Assembly: GCF_003130405.1 (NCBI RefSeq)
Contig: NZ_QEAS01000005.1
Span: 95,318-159,317 of the forward strand
Direction: 5' to 3'
Source: Pararcticibacter amylolyticus
GTDB lineage: Bacteria > Bacteroidota > Bacteroidia > Sphingobacteriales > Sphingobacteriaceae
DNA length: 64,000 nt
Shown here in pieces: positions 1 through 9,290 of the stretch. The notes beneath the pieces were generated by a model that was given only the letters and a program-made list of their open reading frames with translations, ran no database searches and was not told where the DNA came from. The first letter of the stretch is position 1, and the number at the start of each line of letters is the position of its first letter. The translations under genes and the position numbers were made by a program.

Positions 1-130
1 TTCAATAAAGTACCAGGCGATGTTTTTTAGCACCTTTTTCAACTCAACCAACAAGATGAAAGCAGGTTGAGATCCCCGCTGCATTCTTTTCAGCATCGTA
101 TCCTGAAAAAATAATTATCTTGATCTCTTT

Positions 131-1303
131 ATGAAAAGATTAATTGCAATCGTCATAGTTCTTTCTTTTTGCAGCCAGTTATTTGCGCAGAAAAAAGATC
201 TGAATTATTTGAAGTATTCGGTAGAAGAGGCGCCTGAATGGTCCGCACTTTTCAGGCGCAATTCAGGCTGGTTCGGAGGAGATGGGATTTACACTATTCC
301 ACTGAATTCCCCCGAAAATAAATCCGCAGGTCAGGGCACTCAAACGCTTTTCCTATTTAGCGATTCAATGATTGGGACCATTAAAAGCGATTCGCTCCGG
401 GACGGCTTTAGGATGATCCACAATTCAGTTGCAATATTGAATGGAAACAGTCCATTGTCTGAGAATATGAAATTTAACTGGAAGCGAAATTCAAAAGGAG
501 ATGCCGAATCTGTATTTGAACCCAGTACTCCAAAAACGCAAAAGGGAGATTATTATTGGTTAGGGGATGGTTTTATAAACCGAACACTGAATAACACTCT
601 GTATATATTTGGCTATCGGATTCATAATGTTTCTGAGGAAGCTTTCGGTTTCAGAGAAATCGGGAATACACTGATCAAAATACCGGCGGGTTCCAATCCT
701 CCGTTCTCTGATTATCAGCAAATGGATACCCCTTTCTTTTTACAGGACGGAGATAATGATATAGGCTCTTTTGGAGCGGGGATTTTTGATAATACAAAAG
801 GCTCGGGGGCTCCTTCTCCTGATGGTTACGTTTATATCTACGGTGTAAGGGGGAGGTCGAAGAACCTGCTGGTAGCCCGTGTAAAGCCCGGAGATTTTGA
901 GCGTTTTGGGCAATGGCGTTTCTGGGATGGTAAAGCTTGGAACGCAAACATTCACAAAGCTGCAGCCGTGACCGATGGTGTTTCAAATGAATTGAGTGTG
1001 TCCCCCTTGCCTGATGGCCGGTTTGCACTTGTATTCCAGTTGGGTGGGATAGGAACTACGGTTGGCTTGCGTTTAGGTGCCAGCCCGGCGGGGCCATTTG
1101 GGCCTGTTATTAAGATTTGGGATAGTAGTAAAGATGCGGAGGAGAAGACTTACATCATGTATAACGCCAAGGCACACCCCAGTTTGTCTGCTCCCGGAGA
1201 GCTTCTGATTAGCTACAACGTTAACTCTGTAGATTTTATAAAGGACCTTAAAAGGAACCCATATCTTTATCGTCCCCGGTTTATCAGGGTGAAGTTGCTT
1301 TAA
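131..1303 (+). CDS. Secreted DUF5005/DUF4185-like beta-propeller protein
   Basis: The 390-residue protein starts with a signal peptide (basic MKR, hydrophobic stretch, cleavage probably after SQLFAQ). It carries short aromatic repeats such as TLFLFSDSMIG, MIHNSV and YYWLGDGF, which resemble the five-bladed propeller families DUF5005 and DUF4185, relatives of GH43-like folds often found in polysaccharide loci. Catalytic residues cannot be assigned. It lies 50 bases upstream of an FHS sugar permease followed by a LacI regulator, so it probably handles a sugar or oligosaccharide in the periplasm for uptake by that permease. A weak -7-like TATCTTGA lies about ten bases before the start. The family assignment comes from recalled motifs and is moderate. 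Confidence 0.6.
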   Translation: MKRLIAIVIVLSFCSQLFAQKKDLNYLKYSVEEAPEWSALFRRNSGWFGGDGIYTIPLNSPENKSAGQGTQTLFLFSDSMIGTIKSDSLRDGFRMIHNSVAILNGNSPLSENMKFNWKRNSKGDAESVFEPSTPKTQKGDYYWLGDGFINRTLNNTLYIFGYRIHNVSEEAFGFREIGNTLIKIPAGSNPPFSDYQQMDTPFFLQDGDNDIGSFGAGIFDNTKGSGAPSPDGYVYIYGVRGRSKNLLVARVKPGDFERFGQWRFWDGKAWNANIHKAAAVTDGVSNELSVSPLPDGRFALVFQLGGIGTTVGLRLGASPAGPFGPVIKIWDSSKDAEEKTYIMYNAKAHPSLSAPGELLISYNVNSVDFIKDLKRNPYLYRPRFIRVKLL

Positions 1304-1353
1304 TTCATTCAGACGAATTGATCGTAGAATTTTTGCATCTTTACTAACCTTTT

Positions 1354-2592
1354 ATGAATTCGCGCGCCAATTTTCTAGAAAAGAGATACCGAACGGTTTT
1401 TTCATTTGTGGTTACTCTGTTTTTCTTCTGGGGGGTAGCCCTTACATTAGGGGACGTTTTAAACAGACATTTTCAGGCCGAGTTAAATGTTTCGAAATCC
1501 CGTTCCGGGTTAGTTCAACTGGCGATGTTCGGTGCTTATGCAGTAATGGGTATCCCTGCAGGGATTTTTTTGAAAAGGTTTGGTTATAAAAAAGGTATAT
1601 TACTTGGATTGTTTCTGTACGCAAGCGGAGCCTTTTTATTTGTTCCTGCTGCTGATGCGCGATCGTTTAATTTTTTTCTTCTTGCTTTATTTATCCTGGC
1701 ATGCGGATTAGCTACCCTGGAAACGGTGGCTCATCCCTTAGCTGCTGTGCTTGGTGAGGAAAGTACTAGTGATCGTCGTATTAATTTTTGTCAGGCTTTT
1801 AACGGTTTAGGCGGCGTTATAGGTCCGGCTATTGGTAGCTTTTTTATATTGAAAACTTCCGGTAGCGATCAGTCGGATCTATTAGCTGTCAAGAACCTTT
1901 ATCTTGTTATAGGGTTTGTTATTCTATTGGCGGGAATGGTGTTTTTTTTCGTACGCGTTCCTTCTTCATTAAATAGTCATACGGAAGATACCAGGGATTC
2001 TTTACCAGATAAGAATAACCTGCGTGATAAAAGGCTATTCTCTCAGAACCATTTCCTGTTTGCCGTAATCGCTCAGTTTTTTAACGTGGCAGCACAGGGA
2101 GGAACCTGGGCCTACTTCATCAATTATGGTCACGAAGTGATGCAGTTTACAGATGAGAAAGCGGGATATTTTTTTTCATTAAGTATCGCAATGCTAATGG
2201 CAGGGAGGTTTGTTGGCACTGCTTTAATGCGATTTATAACTCCCTTTCACCTGCTGGCTATATTTGCATTGGCGAATGTTGTCATGTGTCTCATAGTTGC
2301 GCAGGGGGCCGGGTGGGTGTCATTTGCTGCCTTATTATCCATCAACTTCTTTTTCAGCATTATGTTTCCCACGATCTTCAGCCTTGGCTTGAAGAATCTG
2401 GGGAAGGATGTGCAGCAGGCATCCTCGTTCCTTGTTATGGGAGTAGTAGGGGGAGGGCTTTTTCCTCCTCTGATGGGCTTGATAGCTAACCATAGTGTGA
2501 CTAAGGCATATTACCTGCCCATCATTTGTTATCTTGTTGTTTTTGCTTTTGGTTTTTTCTATCCGCGGCTGGTTGAAAGAGCAAAAGTTTGA
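1354..2592 (+). CDS. FHS family (FucP-like) sugar permease
   Basis: The 412-residue protein is strongly hydrophobic, with about 12 predicted membrane helices, as expected for the major facilitator superfamily. The first helix region (FFFWGVALTLGDVLNRHF) follows the pattern of fucose/glucose/galactose:H+ symporters (FucP, GluP), which carry FFLWG followed by an N/D-rich segment. It would import a monosaccharide across the inner membrane. It starts 50 bases after the propeller gene and is followed 80 bases later by a LacI regulator, so the three probably form one sugar-uptake unit. The substrate cannot be read from sequence. Identification as an FHS permease is secure. Confidence 0.88.
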   Translation: MNSRANFLEKRYRTVFSFVVTLFFFWGVALTLGDVLNRHFQAELNVSKSRSGLVQLAMFGAYAVMGIPAGIFLKRFGYKKGILLGLFLYASGAFLFVPAADARSFNFFLLALFILACGLATLETVAHPLAAVLGEESTSDRRINFCQAFNGLGGVIGPAIGSFFILKTSGSDQSDLLAVKNLYLVIGFVILLAGMVFFFVRVPSSLNSHTEDTRDSLPDKNNLRDKRLFSQNHFLFAVIAQFFNVAAQGGTWAYFINYGHEVMQFTDEKAGYFFSLSIAMLMAGRFVGTALMRFITPFHLLAIFALANVVMCLIVAQGAGWVSFAALLSINFFFSIMFPTIFSLGLKNLGKDVQQASSFLVMGVVGGGLFPPLMGLIANHSVTKAYYLPIICYLVVFAFGFFYPRLVERAKV

Positions 2593-2672
2593 GAGTTAAA
2601 AGGTAATCCTGGTACATCTATACACCATGGCAGCGCCTTATTTTTTTAAAGTATATTTAATAAAAAACAATA

Positions 2673-3710
2673 GTGAAGAAGTTATCAATTGCAGATATTG
2701 CTAACCAGCTTAATGTTTCTAAAAGTACAGTGTCATTTGTTCTTAATGGAAGAGCGGAAGAAAAGAGGATCAGTAAAGAACTGGTAAACCGGGTAGAGAA
2801 ATTTGTCAAAGAAGTTGGCTATACTCCCAGTCCAATAGCGCGCGGACTACGAACGGGTAAGTCTAATATTATTGGTTTAATGGTTGAGAGTATTTCGGAC
2901 CCTTTTTTTGCCGATATAGCTAAACTAGTGGAGAGCACTGCCTATAAAAAAGGCTACCGGATCCTTTATTGCAGTACAGATAACGACACCGAAAAAACAC
3001 GGGCGCTCATTGAGGTTTTCCGGGAAAGAAACGTGGACGGCTGTATTATTTCTCCGCCGGTAGACGTTGGTAGCGAAATTAATGCTTTAATAAAGGCAGG
3101 CATGCCTGTTGTGTTGTTTGACCGGAACTTACCTGATGCCGGCGCTGATTATGTTGAAATAAACAACGAGTCCAGTGCGTTTAATGCTATCAGGCTGTTT
3201 ATAGATCAGGGCTTCAAAAACATCGCATTTATCACATTCTCCTCTTTACAAACGCAGATGCTGGGCCGCTTATCCGGATATAAATCAGCGATCGGGCAGG
3301 AGGGAATGGAAGCTCATGTTCTGGAAATTGATTATAATCCCGACGAGGACAGTATGATAAAGACTGTGAACGAGTATTTTAGTAAGAATAAGAATATTGA
3401 CGCTGTCCTTTTCGGCGCAGTTCAGGCTGGAATTTGTGGATTAAAAGCTCTGACCCAATTGGGCTTGAAGATACCCGAGGACGTGGCGGTGATCTCATTT
3501 GACGATCATGACGTTTTTAAATTGTTTGCTCCTCCAATTACTGCCATAGCTCAGCCAATTGAAGAAATTGCCGGTCGTATTATCAGCCTTTTGCTGGAAA
3601 GGCTGAACCCCGGACAAAGTCATTCCCAGTCACAAAAAATAGTCCTGAACACCGAGTTTAAATTAAGACGTTCGCATGTAAACAAACATCTGCTTTTAGG
3701 GAAAGTGTGA
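2673..3710 (+). CDS. LacI family transcriptional regulator (GTG start)
   Basis: The 345-residue protein opens directly with a LacI helix-turn-helix (residues 3-27, SIADIANQLNVSKSTVSFVL), then the hinge and a periplasmic-binding-protein-like sugar domain (about 60-330) containing FDRNLP and ISFDDHD. The start codon is GTG. Because the DNA-binding helix begins at residue 3, this start is well supported and no ATG fits. LacI proteins bind palindromic operators and release them on binding a sugar or sugar phosphate. It lies 80 bases behind the FHS permease on the same strand, so it probably controls that permease and the propeller gene. It may also act on the GH3 operon 3 kb away, but no operator is certain. 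Confidence 0.9.
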   Translation: MKKLSIADIANQLNVSKSTVSFVLNGRAEEKRISKELVNRVEKFVKEVGYTPSPIARGLRTGKSNIIGLMVESISDPFFADIAKLVESTAYKKGYRILYCSTDNDTEKTRALIEVFRERNVDGCIISPPVDVGSEINALIKAGMPVVLFDRNLPDAGADYVEINNESSAFNAIRLFIDQGFKNIAFITFSSLQTQMLGRLSGYKSAIGQEGMEAHVLEIDYNPDEDSMIKTVNEYFSKNKNIDAVLFGAVQAGICGLKALTQLGLKIPEDVAVISFDDHDVFKLFAPPITAIAQPIEEIAGRIISLLLERLNPGQSHSQSQKIVLNTEFKLRRSHVNKHLLLGKV

Positions 3711-3769
3711 ATATTAGTCCTGGTTAAAAACACCTGACCTGAACGGGAGCTGGCAACACCTGTATGATA

Positions 3770-4660
3770 TTACCGGCGTCCCGCGATGCCTGAAGTGTAA
3801 TAGTCCCAGGCCGCTTTCGCGATATCTGCTATTATTTCTTCTCCGTCTTTATACCTTTCGGTCGTGTTGTGAACAAATACAGAGATGATGAAATAATTTC
3901 CATCCGGAAGCTTTACAATCCCGATGTCGTTTATGGCCCCTGTAAGTCCTTCTTTATTGGTAAAAGAACTTCCTGTCCTGTGGGCTACCTCTGTTTCTTT
4001 CGGTAGTTTACCTTTAATTCTGTTCAGGCCTACCGATGTTTCCACCAGCATTTCATAGAGCAATTTCGTTGACTTCCTGCTCAGGATTTTTCCGTTGTAA
4101 AAATCATCAAGCAGGCGCGTCGAAAAATTAGGGGTGGTAGTGTTCAGAAATTGTGCGTCCCAGCTTTTGTGCATTTCTTCTTCATTGTTTTTGATAATGA
4201 AGGAGGGATCATTCAGGAAGTTCGAAATCGCTCTTACGCCCCCTGCCAGCCTGATCAAGAGGTCGCCCAGATTATTGTCGCTATGAGAAACAGTCCAGCG
4301 TAGTGCTTCTTCCAGAGTGATCTGGATATCACCTTTCGGATACTTCTCTCTGAAGGGGCTCCATGTATCTTCCAATAACTCGTCTTTTCGTACAAAAATC
4401 TTTTGCTTCAGGGAAAGTTGCTTGTTGTCAACTTTATTTAAAACGGCCAGAGCTATATGGAATTTGAAGATGCTGATCATAGGATAGTGCTGATTCCCAC
4501 GTATATCCATGGTTTCTCCGGTTCCTGAACTCTGGATTGAAACGCCGATATCGGCTTTTTTAGTAGAGATTATTTGTTCAACCCGCTGTTTAAGATCGGT
4601 CTGTGCGAAAATTTGAGCGGTAGCTAACAGGGAAAGCAGTGTGAAAAATAGCCTTGTCAT
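3770..4660 (-). CDS. bla: Class A beta-lactamase (PER/CfxA-like)
   Basis: The 296-residue protein has an N-terminal signal peptide (cleavage near IFAQ). It carries the class A serine beta-lactamase signature: SIFK at 63-66 (catalytic Ser63 and Lys66), SDN at 127-129, an acidic omega-loop segment (EEE 160-162, containing the Glu166 equivalent), and RTG at 228-230 in place of the usual KTG. The omega-loop sequence EEEMHKSWDAQFLNTTTP is typical of the Bacteroidetes PER/VEB/CfxA branch. It would hydrolyse beta-lactams in the periplasm. The gene starts two bases after the stop of a CPBP membrane protein and is likely the last gene of an operon with an upstream Crp/Fnr regulator. The Lys-to-Arg change also occurs in carbenicillinases, so activity is expected but its spectrum is unknown. 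Confidence 0.9.
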   Translation of the reverse strand: MTRLFFTLLSLLATAQIFAQTDLKQRVEQIISTKKADIGVSIQSSGTGETMDIRGNQHYPMISIFKFHIALAVLNKVDNKQLSLKQKIFVRKDELLEDTWSPFREKYPKGDIQITLEEALRWTVSHSDNNLGDLLIRLAGGVRAISNFLNDPSFIIKNNEEEMHKSWDAQFLNTTTPNFSTRLLDDFYNGKILSRKSTKLLYEMLVETSVGLNRIKGKLPKETEVAHRTGSSFTNKEGLTGAINDIGIVKLPDGNYFIISVFVHNTTERYKDGEEIIADIAKAAWDYYTSGIAGRR

Positions 4661-4662
4661 TT

Positions 4663-5391
4663 TTAATGTTTCTCAGCAGAGGTAAATTTATTATCAGAAA
4701 TGCCCCGGTTAGCTGCTATAGTTTTATAGTTCCGGTTATACCAGATAATGAAACTGATCCAGATGGCCAGCAATACCGCAATTAATATTAATTCTGTTCT
4801 GTGCAGGCCATGCCTGAAAAAATTGTTCAGCGAATGGAGGCCGGCCACTGCAAGCAGCGAACAGGTGCTGCTGTACACTTTGCCTATTCCCCAGGTGCCG
4901 AAGAACAGAATGCCAAAGAAAATTAAGTTAGTGATGGTCCCTTCAAAGTTCAGATGCCAGACAAACCAGAGCACCGTGATGATGCTAATAGCTTGAAATT
5001 TTGGTAAGTGTTTTAGCTGTTCCTGCAAGAATCCACGCCAGCCAATCTCTTCGAGCAGGCCGTACACAAGAACGGTGAAGAGCAGCAATACCGGGAATTT
5101 ACTTTCCTGGATACTGCTTACTGTGCCTATCAGTACTACGGGTAATATCCAGAAGATCACGAACGGTAAAAGTATATTATTATAGTTGCCTTTCAGTGAA
5201 AATCGAACCGGTATGCGGAATGCTTTGACGGCCACCCAGGCTCCTATAGCGGGGCCGCATCCCCGCAGCAGTATTATCAGATACCCGTTGTCTGTAAAAT
5301 TAAGAAGGGTTGTTTTAACTGCCAGATAGCGAAACAGAACAGCAATTATATAAAACAAGATAATGCCCTTAATGTGGGTCTTTTTTTTCAT
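4663..5391 (-). CDS. CPBP family intramembrane metalloprotease-like protein
   Basis: The start is placed at the ATG at 5391, giving 242 residues. A longer reading from TTG at 5478 would overlap the upstream gene and add a poorly hydrophobic leader. Several membrane helices are visible. The CPBP (CAAX protease/bacteriocin-processing, ABI) motifs are present: EEIGWRGF with Glu114, Glu115 and Arg119, His146 in VWHLNF, and His186 in HSLNN. These fit a glutamate-histidine intramembrane protease. Family members process membrane peptides or give bacteriocin self-immunity; no substrate is evident here. It lies between a Crp/Fnr regulator and a beta-lactamase, with tight spacing to both, which suggests co-transcription. 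Confidence 0.85.
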   Translation of the reverse strand: MKKKTHIKGIILFYIIAVLFRYLAVKTTLLNFTDNGYLIILLRGCGPAIGAWVAVKAFRIPVRFSLKGNYNNILLPFVIFWILPVVLIGTVSSIQESKFPVLLLFTVLVYGLLEEIGWRGFLQEQLKHLPKFQAISIITVLWFVWHLNFEGTITNLIFFGILFFGTWGIGKVYSSTCSLLAVAGLHSLNNFFRHGLHRTELILIAVLLAIWISFIIWYNRNYKTIAANRGISDNKFTSAEKH

Positions 5392-5467
5392 GTCTTGAGT
5401 TTTGGAATTTGAGCGCCTAAAAATAGCGATAACAGGCTTATGTAAAATTGACGATAGGTAAGTTTTG

Positions 5468-6046
5468 TTATTCAACAAGTCTTTTCCTGAGCCTGCTCAA
5501 GCTTTCTGCCGTCAGTCCCAAATAAGATGCGATAATCTTGAGTGGCGTACGCTTAAAAATTTCAGGGCGTTGTTTGATCAATCTGAGATAGCGTTCCTCC
5601 GGGCTTAGAGTCAGAAGGTTGATCTGCTCCTGCTGCTTGCATAAAAACATACTTTCGGAGATGCTTTTGCCGATCCGTAAACCGATTTCATTGCGTGAAT
5701 ATAGCTCGTTTAAATCACGACAGCTGACAGACCACAGGGTGCAATCCTCCAGAGCTTCTGTTTTGATGCCTGAAGGTTGTTGTTTGAGGAAAGAGTAGTA
5801 ATCGGTCATAAAACTGTTTTCGTACAGCAGGTTGATACAGATGTTTTTTTTGCCATTCCATACAAAGAGTCCTGCAGAGCCGGTAACAATGATATTCAGA
5901 TACTTTTCGATTTCATCGTAGTCTTTGATGATTTCATTTTTCCCGAACTGCCGGATGATGATCTTCCTGGAAAATGTTTCCCAGATACTTAGTTCAGCAT
6001 CGTAGTACGGAGCAAAAATTTGCTGGAGCTGTTGTGGTGTGGGCAT
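5468..6046 (-). CDS. Crp/Fnr family transcriptional regulator
   Basis: The 192-residue protein has an N-terminal cyclic-nucleotide-binding beta-barrel (about 10-125, with the pattern YLNIIVTGSAGLFVWNG) and a C-terminal winged helix (PLKIIASYLGLTAESLSRLRKRL) that is truncated at the end, as in many Bacteroidetes Crp-like proteins. The classical phosphate-binding arginine motif for cAMP is not seen, so it may be ligand-free or sense another signal. There are no Fnr cysteine clusters. It is the first gene of a probable minus-strand operon with a CPBP membrane protein and a beta-lactamase, which makes it a candidate regulator of that beta-lactamase. Confidence 0.85.
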   Translation of the reverse strand: MPTPQQLQQIFAPYYDAELSIWETFSRKIIIRQFGKNEIIKDYDEIEKYLNIIVTGSAGLFVWNGKKNICINLLYENSFMTDYYSFLKQQPSGIKTEALEDCTLWSVSCRDLNELYSRNEIGLRIGKSISESMFLCKQQEQINLLTLSPEERYLRLIKQRPEIFKRTPLKIIASYLGLTAESLSRLRKRLVE

Positions 6047-6124
6047 TCGGTTTTGTTTTGCATTTTTTGACTATGCTAACGACGTCTCTGACAAACAGCT
6101 TTTATGGCAGGCATGACGGTCTGT

Positions 6125-6526
6125 TTATTTTTTTACAAGAGGGAAAATTTCCCTTAAACGATTGTTTCGAAGCCAGATGCTTGCCCACATCAATACTGCT
6201 ATATATACGGGAAACAGCATATGACTGAATAAAGGACTGTCTATACGTACTTGCGATGCGACCGCTCCACCAAGATGGGCTGTTAGCAGAACAGCACCTA
6301 AGATCCTGGTTCGGGGCATGATGAAAAGAATGGTAGATATAAGGGCTGTACAGCCGAGAATCAGAATATGATACTCCTTGTAGCCCAGTTCATTTACGGT
6401 AGTCCGGATCACTGGTTGGGGCTTGATAAATTTGATAATGGCGTCGAATAACATAAATAAAACGACTAACCAATGCATGATGATGCCTGTAAGGCGGCTC
6501 GTTTTTGAGATTTGATTGTTTTCCAT
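6125..6526 (-). CDS. DoxX-like membrane protein
   Basis: The ATG at 6526 (MENNQISKTSRL) is preferred, giving 133 residues; an upstream ATG at 6562 would add 12 residues. The protein has about four hydrophobic helices, starting with TSRLTGIIMHWLVVLFMLFDAIIKF and including LILGCTALISTILFIM, the pattern of DoxX-like family proteins (DoxX_2). These small inner-membrane proteins are linked to quinone or thiol redox in some bacteria, but most members have no known function. It is 78 bases upstream of the Crp/Fnr gene on the same strand. It might belong to the same transcript, but nothing shows a functional link. Confidence 0.75.
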   Translation of the reverse strand: MENNQISKTSRLTGIIMHWLVVLFMLFDAIIKFIKPQPVIRTTVNELGYKEYHILILGCTALISTILFIMPRTRILGAVLLTAHLGGAVASQVRIDSPLFSHMLFPVYIAVLMWASIWLRNNRLREIFPLVKK

Positions 6527-6960
6527 GATACCGTTGTTATTGGGAATAAGTAAAGCGATCATTCAGCACTCCGGATTTGCAGCATCTTTTCATTGCCGGA
6601 GCTTCCACAGCATCAATACCGGGTGAAGCTTCTTCATTATTCCGGCTGAGCTTGCAGCAAAATTACTAATTGAAAACCTTGTTTGGAAATAGCTTAAACT
6701 CTATCGCTATCCCACCGGTATAGCTGATCAGAAAAGAAATAAAATCCAACACTTGTAATGTATTCTCTGAGAGTTGTGGGAACGGTTCCATTTTACGGGA
6801 TCGTTCCCAGATAAAACAGGTTCTTTTTTGTCACGTTCTGCGGGAGTTGCTGTCTATTTTAGCCCAAATGATTCACTATTGCTGACATTTACTCTCTGCA
6901 TGGGAGCTGGTTTTCCACTCTTTATATGTTGCACAGGTGTTCAGTAAGTAAACTATTAAA
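6527..6960. other. Intergenic region upstream of the GH3 operon
   Basis: No convincing gene is seen between the divergent DoxX-like and GH3 genes. The stretch holds a pair of GGGA/TCCC-rich imperfect palindromes near 6778-6808 (listed separately) and a weak -7-like TATGTTGC about 30 bases before the GH3 start. The rest is ordinary noncoding sequence with no repeats I can recognise. Confidence 0.5.
6778..6808. promoter_or_regulatory. Paired operator-like palindromes upstream of GH3
   Basis: Two 12-base sites, GGGAACGGTTCC (6778-6789) and GGGATCGTTCCC (6797-6808), lie 19 bases apart start to start. The second is an imperfect palindrome centred on CG, the layout typical of LacI-family operators. 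The outer arms GGGAACG and CGTTCCC can also pair into a hairpin. They lie about 150 bases before the GH3 start. A binding site for the LacI protein encoded at 2673 is a guess; a chance palindrome is possible. Confidence 0.3.
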
Positions 6961-9264
6961 ATGAAGTCATATACATTTTTTCTTTTTGCGTTGCTCTTAT
7001 TCTCTTTTGCTGCTCAGGGACAAACGAATGCTCCTCAGTTAGGAAAGAATACAGTCAAAGAGGTAATTGCAGCGATGACGATTCAGGAGAAAGCGCAGTT
7101 GGTTGTTGGCGCCACCGAACTGAAAAAGGCATCTTCAGCAGATACCGGGACGACTATCGGTTTTACAGAACAGAAAGTGCCGGGAGCAGCAGGAATTATG
7201 GCTGCCATTCCCCGTCTTGGTATTCCTGCGCTTATTGTGAGTGACGGACCTGCCGGAGTGCGTATCAACGTTGTCCGTAAAACTGATAAGAGCAGGAGGT
7301 ATTATGCTACTGCCTTTCCCGTAGGAACGTCATTGGCATCTACCTGGGATACTGAGCTGGTGGAAGAAGTGGGGCGTGCCTTCGGAAATGAGGTAAGGGA
7401 ATACGGAATAGATATCCTTTTAGCTCCCGGTATGAATATCCACCGGAATCTGCTTAATGGGCGGAACTTTGAGTATTATTCTGAGGATCCCCTGATATCC
7501 GGAAAAATGGCGGGAGCCATTGTCCGGGGAATCCAGTCGAACGGGGTAGGAACCTCTATCAAGCATTTTTCGGGGAACAACCAGGAAGCCAACAGGAATG
7601 GTGTGAATGTTATTGTATCGGAAAGGGCATTGCGTGAGATTTATCTGAAGGGTTTCAGAATTGCGGTAAAGGAATCGAATCCCTGGACAGTGATGTCATC
7701 TTACAACAAGCTTAACGGAATTTTTACTGCCGAAAGTTACGACCTTCTGAGTACAATTTTGCGGGATGAGTGGAAATTTGAAGGGTTTGTCATGTCTGAC
7801 TGGGGAGGTGGAAGAGACCGTCCTGCTATGATCAGAGCAGGAAATGACCTTATTATGCCGGGAAGGCCCGGACAATCGGATATGATCGTTGCTGCAGTAA
7901 AAAATGGGACACTCAGTATGCAGGCCCTGGACAGCAGTGTTGAAAGGATCCTGAATATCATTTTAAAATCCCCCACTTTCAATAAGCGTCCTTATTCTGA
8001 CAAGCCGGATTTAAAAGCACACGCTGAAGTAGTAAGAAGGGCAGGGGCCGAAGCCATGGTACTTCTGAAGAATGAAAGGCAGACACTGCCCTTCGGCAGT
8101 AAAGTCAAGAGTATTGCTGTTTTTGGGAATACCTCATTCAAAACAATAGCCGGAGGCTGGGGAAGCGGCGATGTGAATAAAGCATATGTGATTTCGGTAA
8201 TAAAGGGGATCGGCAATGCCGGTTACAAACCGGATGCGGACCTTAAAAGGGATTATCTGCGATACTTTACGAAAGATTCTGCAGATCAAATGGCCGCAGG
8301 GGCGAAATGGCCAAAGGCAGCACCGGAACTGATGCTACAGGATAGTGTGATTTTTAAAAAAGCGGAAGAGTGTGATATCGCAGTGCTAACAATAGGAAGA
8401 AATTCGGGAGAGACCTCTGATCGTGATCTGGAAAAGAATTATCATCTACTGCCTGCCGAGATTGCACAAATGAATAAAATTGCAGCTGCTTTCCACGCAC
8501 GGGGGAAGAAACTGGTGATCGTTCTGAATGTTGCCGGAGTAATTGATATGAAAGGCTGGAAGGAGAGTGCGGATGCCATTCTGCTTGCCTGGCAGCCCGG
8601 CCAGGAAGCGGGAAACTCGGTCGCTGATGTTTTGAGCGGAAAGGTGAATCCTTCCGGAAAACTGGCCACTACCTTCCCGGTGAATTATGAGGATATATCA
8701 TCGGCAAAAAACTTCCCGGGAACACCAGTTGAGAAACCGTTGAATGTGACCTATCAGGAAGGTATTTATGTGGGATACCGGTATCACGATACGTTTAAAG
8801 TACCGGTAAGCTACGAGTTTGGCTACGGTCTGTCTTACACGAAATTTGCTGTTACAGACTTTAGACCAGGCAGGCCATCTGCGAATGGTAACTTTGAAGT
8901 GACTTGCAGGGTTAAGAATACCGGAACCGTAGCCGGGAGGCAGGTTGTGCAGCTGTATGTTTCTGCGCCGGTTAAAAACCTGGATAAACCAGCCCAGGAA
9001 CTGAAATCGTTCGCTAAAACCAAATTATTGGCTCCCGGCGAATCCCAGCAGATCCGGTTTTCTATAAAAGGAGCAGATCTGGCATCTTTTTATTCTGACC
9101 GGTCTGAGTGGATTACTGACGCAGGAAGGTATGAAGTCCGGATTGGATTCTCTTCAAGAGATATTGAGAAGAAGGGGACTTTTGTTCTGAACGCCAGCAT
9201 CCCTGTAGAGAAGACTCATAGAGTTTTACAGCCGGTTGAGCAGATTAAAGAATATAAACCATAA
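6961..9264 (+). CDS. GH3 family beta-glycosidase (beta-glucosidase-like)
   Basis: The 767-residue secreted enzyme has a signal peptide ending near FAAQGQ. It has the full three-domain GH3 layout: an N-terminal TIM-like barrel with the nucleophile Asp280 in VMSDWGG, a second alpha/beta sandwich with probable acid/base Glu484 in RNSGETSDRD, and a C-terminal fibronectin III-like domain (about 650-745). KHFSGNNQE and GRNFEYYSEDP are classic substrate-binding segments of beta-glucosidase-type GH3 enzymes. It removes beta-linked glucose or a related sugar from oligosaccharide ends in the periplasm. It is followed 26 bases later by an alginate-lyase-like gene, so both are probably translated from one mRNA. 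Family certain; substrate inferred. Confidence 0.93.
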   Translation: MKSYTFFLFALLLFSFAAQGQTNAPQLGKNTVKEVIAAMTIQEKAQLVVGATELKKASSADTGTTIGFTEQKVPGAAGIMAAIPRLGIPALIVSDGPAGVRINVVRKTDKSRRYYATAFPVGTSLASTWDTELVEEVGRAFGNEVREYGIDILLAPGMNIHRNLLNGRNFEYYSEDPLISGKMAGAIVRGIQSNGVGTSIKHFSGNNQEANRNGVNVIVSERALREIYLKGFRIAVKESNPWTVMSSYNKLNGIFTAESYDLLSTILRDEWKFEGFVMSDWGGGRDRPAMIRAGNDLIMPGRPGQSDMIVAAVKNGTLSMQALDSSVERILNIILKSPTFNKRPYSDKPDLKAHAEVVRRAGAEAMVLLKNERQTLPFGSKVKSIAVFGNTSFKTIAGGWGSGDVNKAYVISVIKGIGNAGYKPDADLKRDYLRYFTKDSADQMAAGAKWPKAAPELMLQDSVIFKKAEECDIAVLTIGRNSGETSDRDLEKNYHLLPAEIAQMNKIAAAFHARGKKLVIVLNVAGVIDMKGWKESADAILLAWQPGQEAGNSVADVLSGKVNPSGKLATTFPVNYEDISSAKNFPGTPVEKPLNVTYQEGIYVGYRYHDTFKVPVSYEFGYGLSYTKFAVTDFRPGRPSANGNFEVTCRVKNTGTVAGRQVVQLYVSAPVKNLDKPAQELKSFAKTKLLAPGESQQIRFSIKGADLASFYSDRSEWITDAGRYEVRIGFSSRDIEKKGTFVLNASIPVEKTHRVLQPVEQIKEYKP

Positions 9265-9290
9265 ATCAGGAAGGCACTTATAATCATACA

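Noticed and set aside
5392-5478. TTG-initiated extension of the CPBP gene
   Set aside because: It would overlap the Crp/Fnr gene and add a charged leader before the first helix; the ATG at 5391 fits better.
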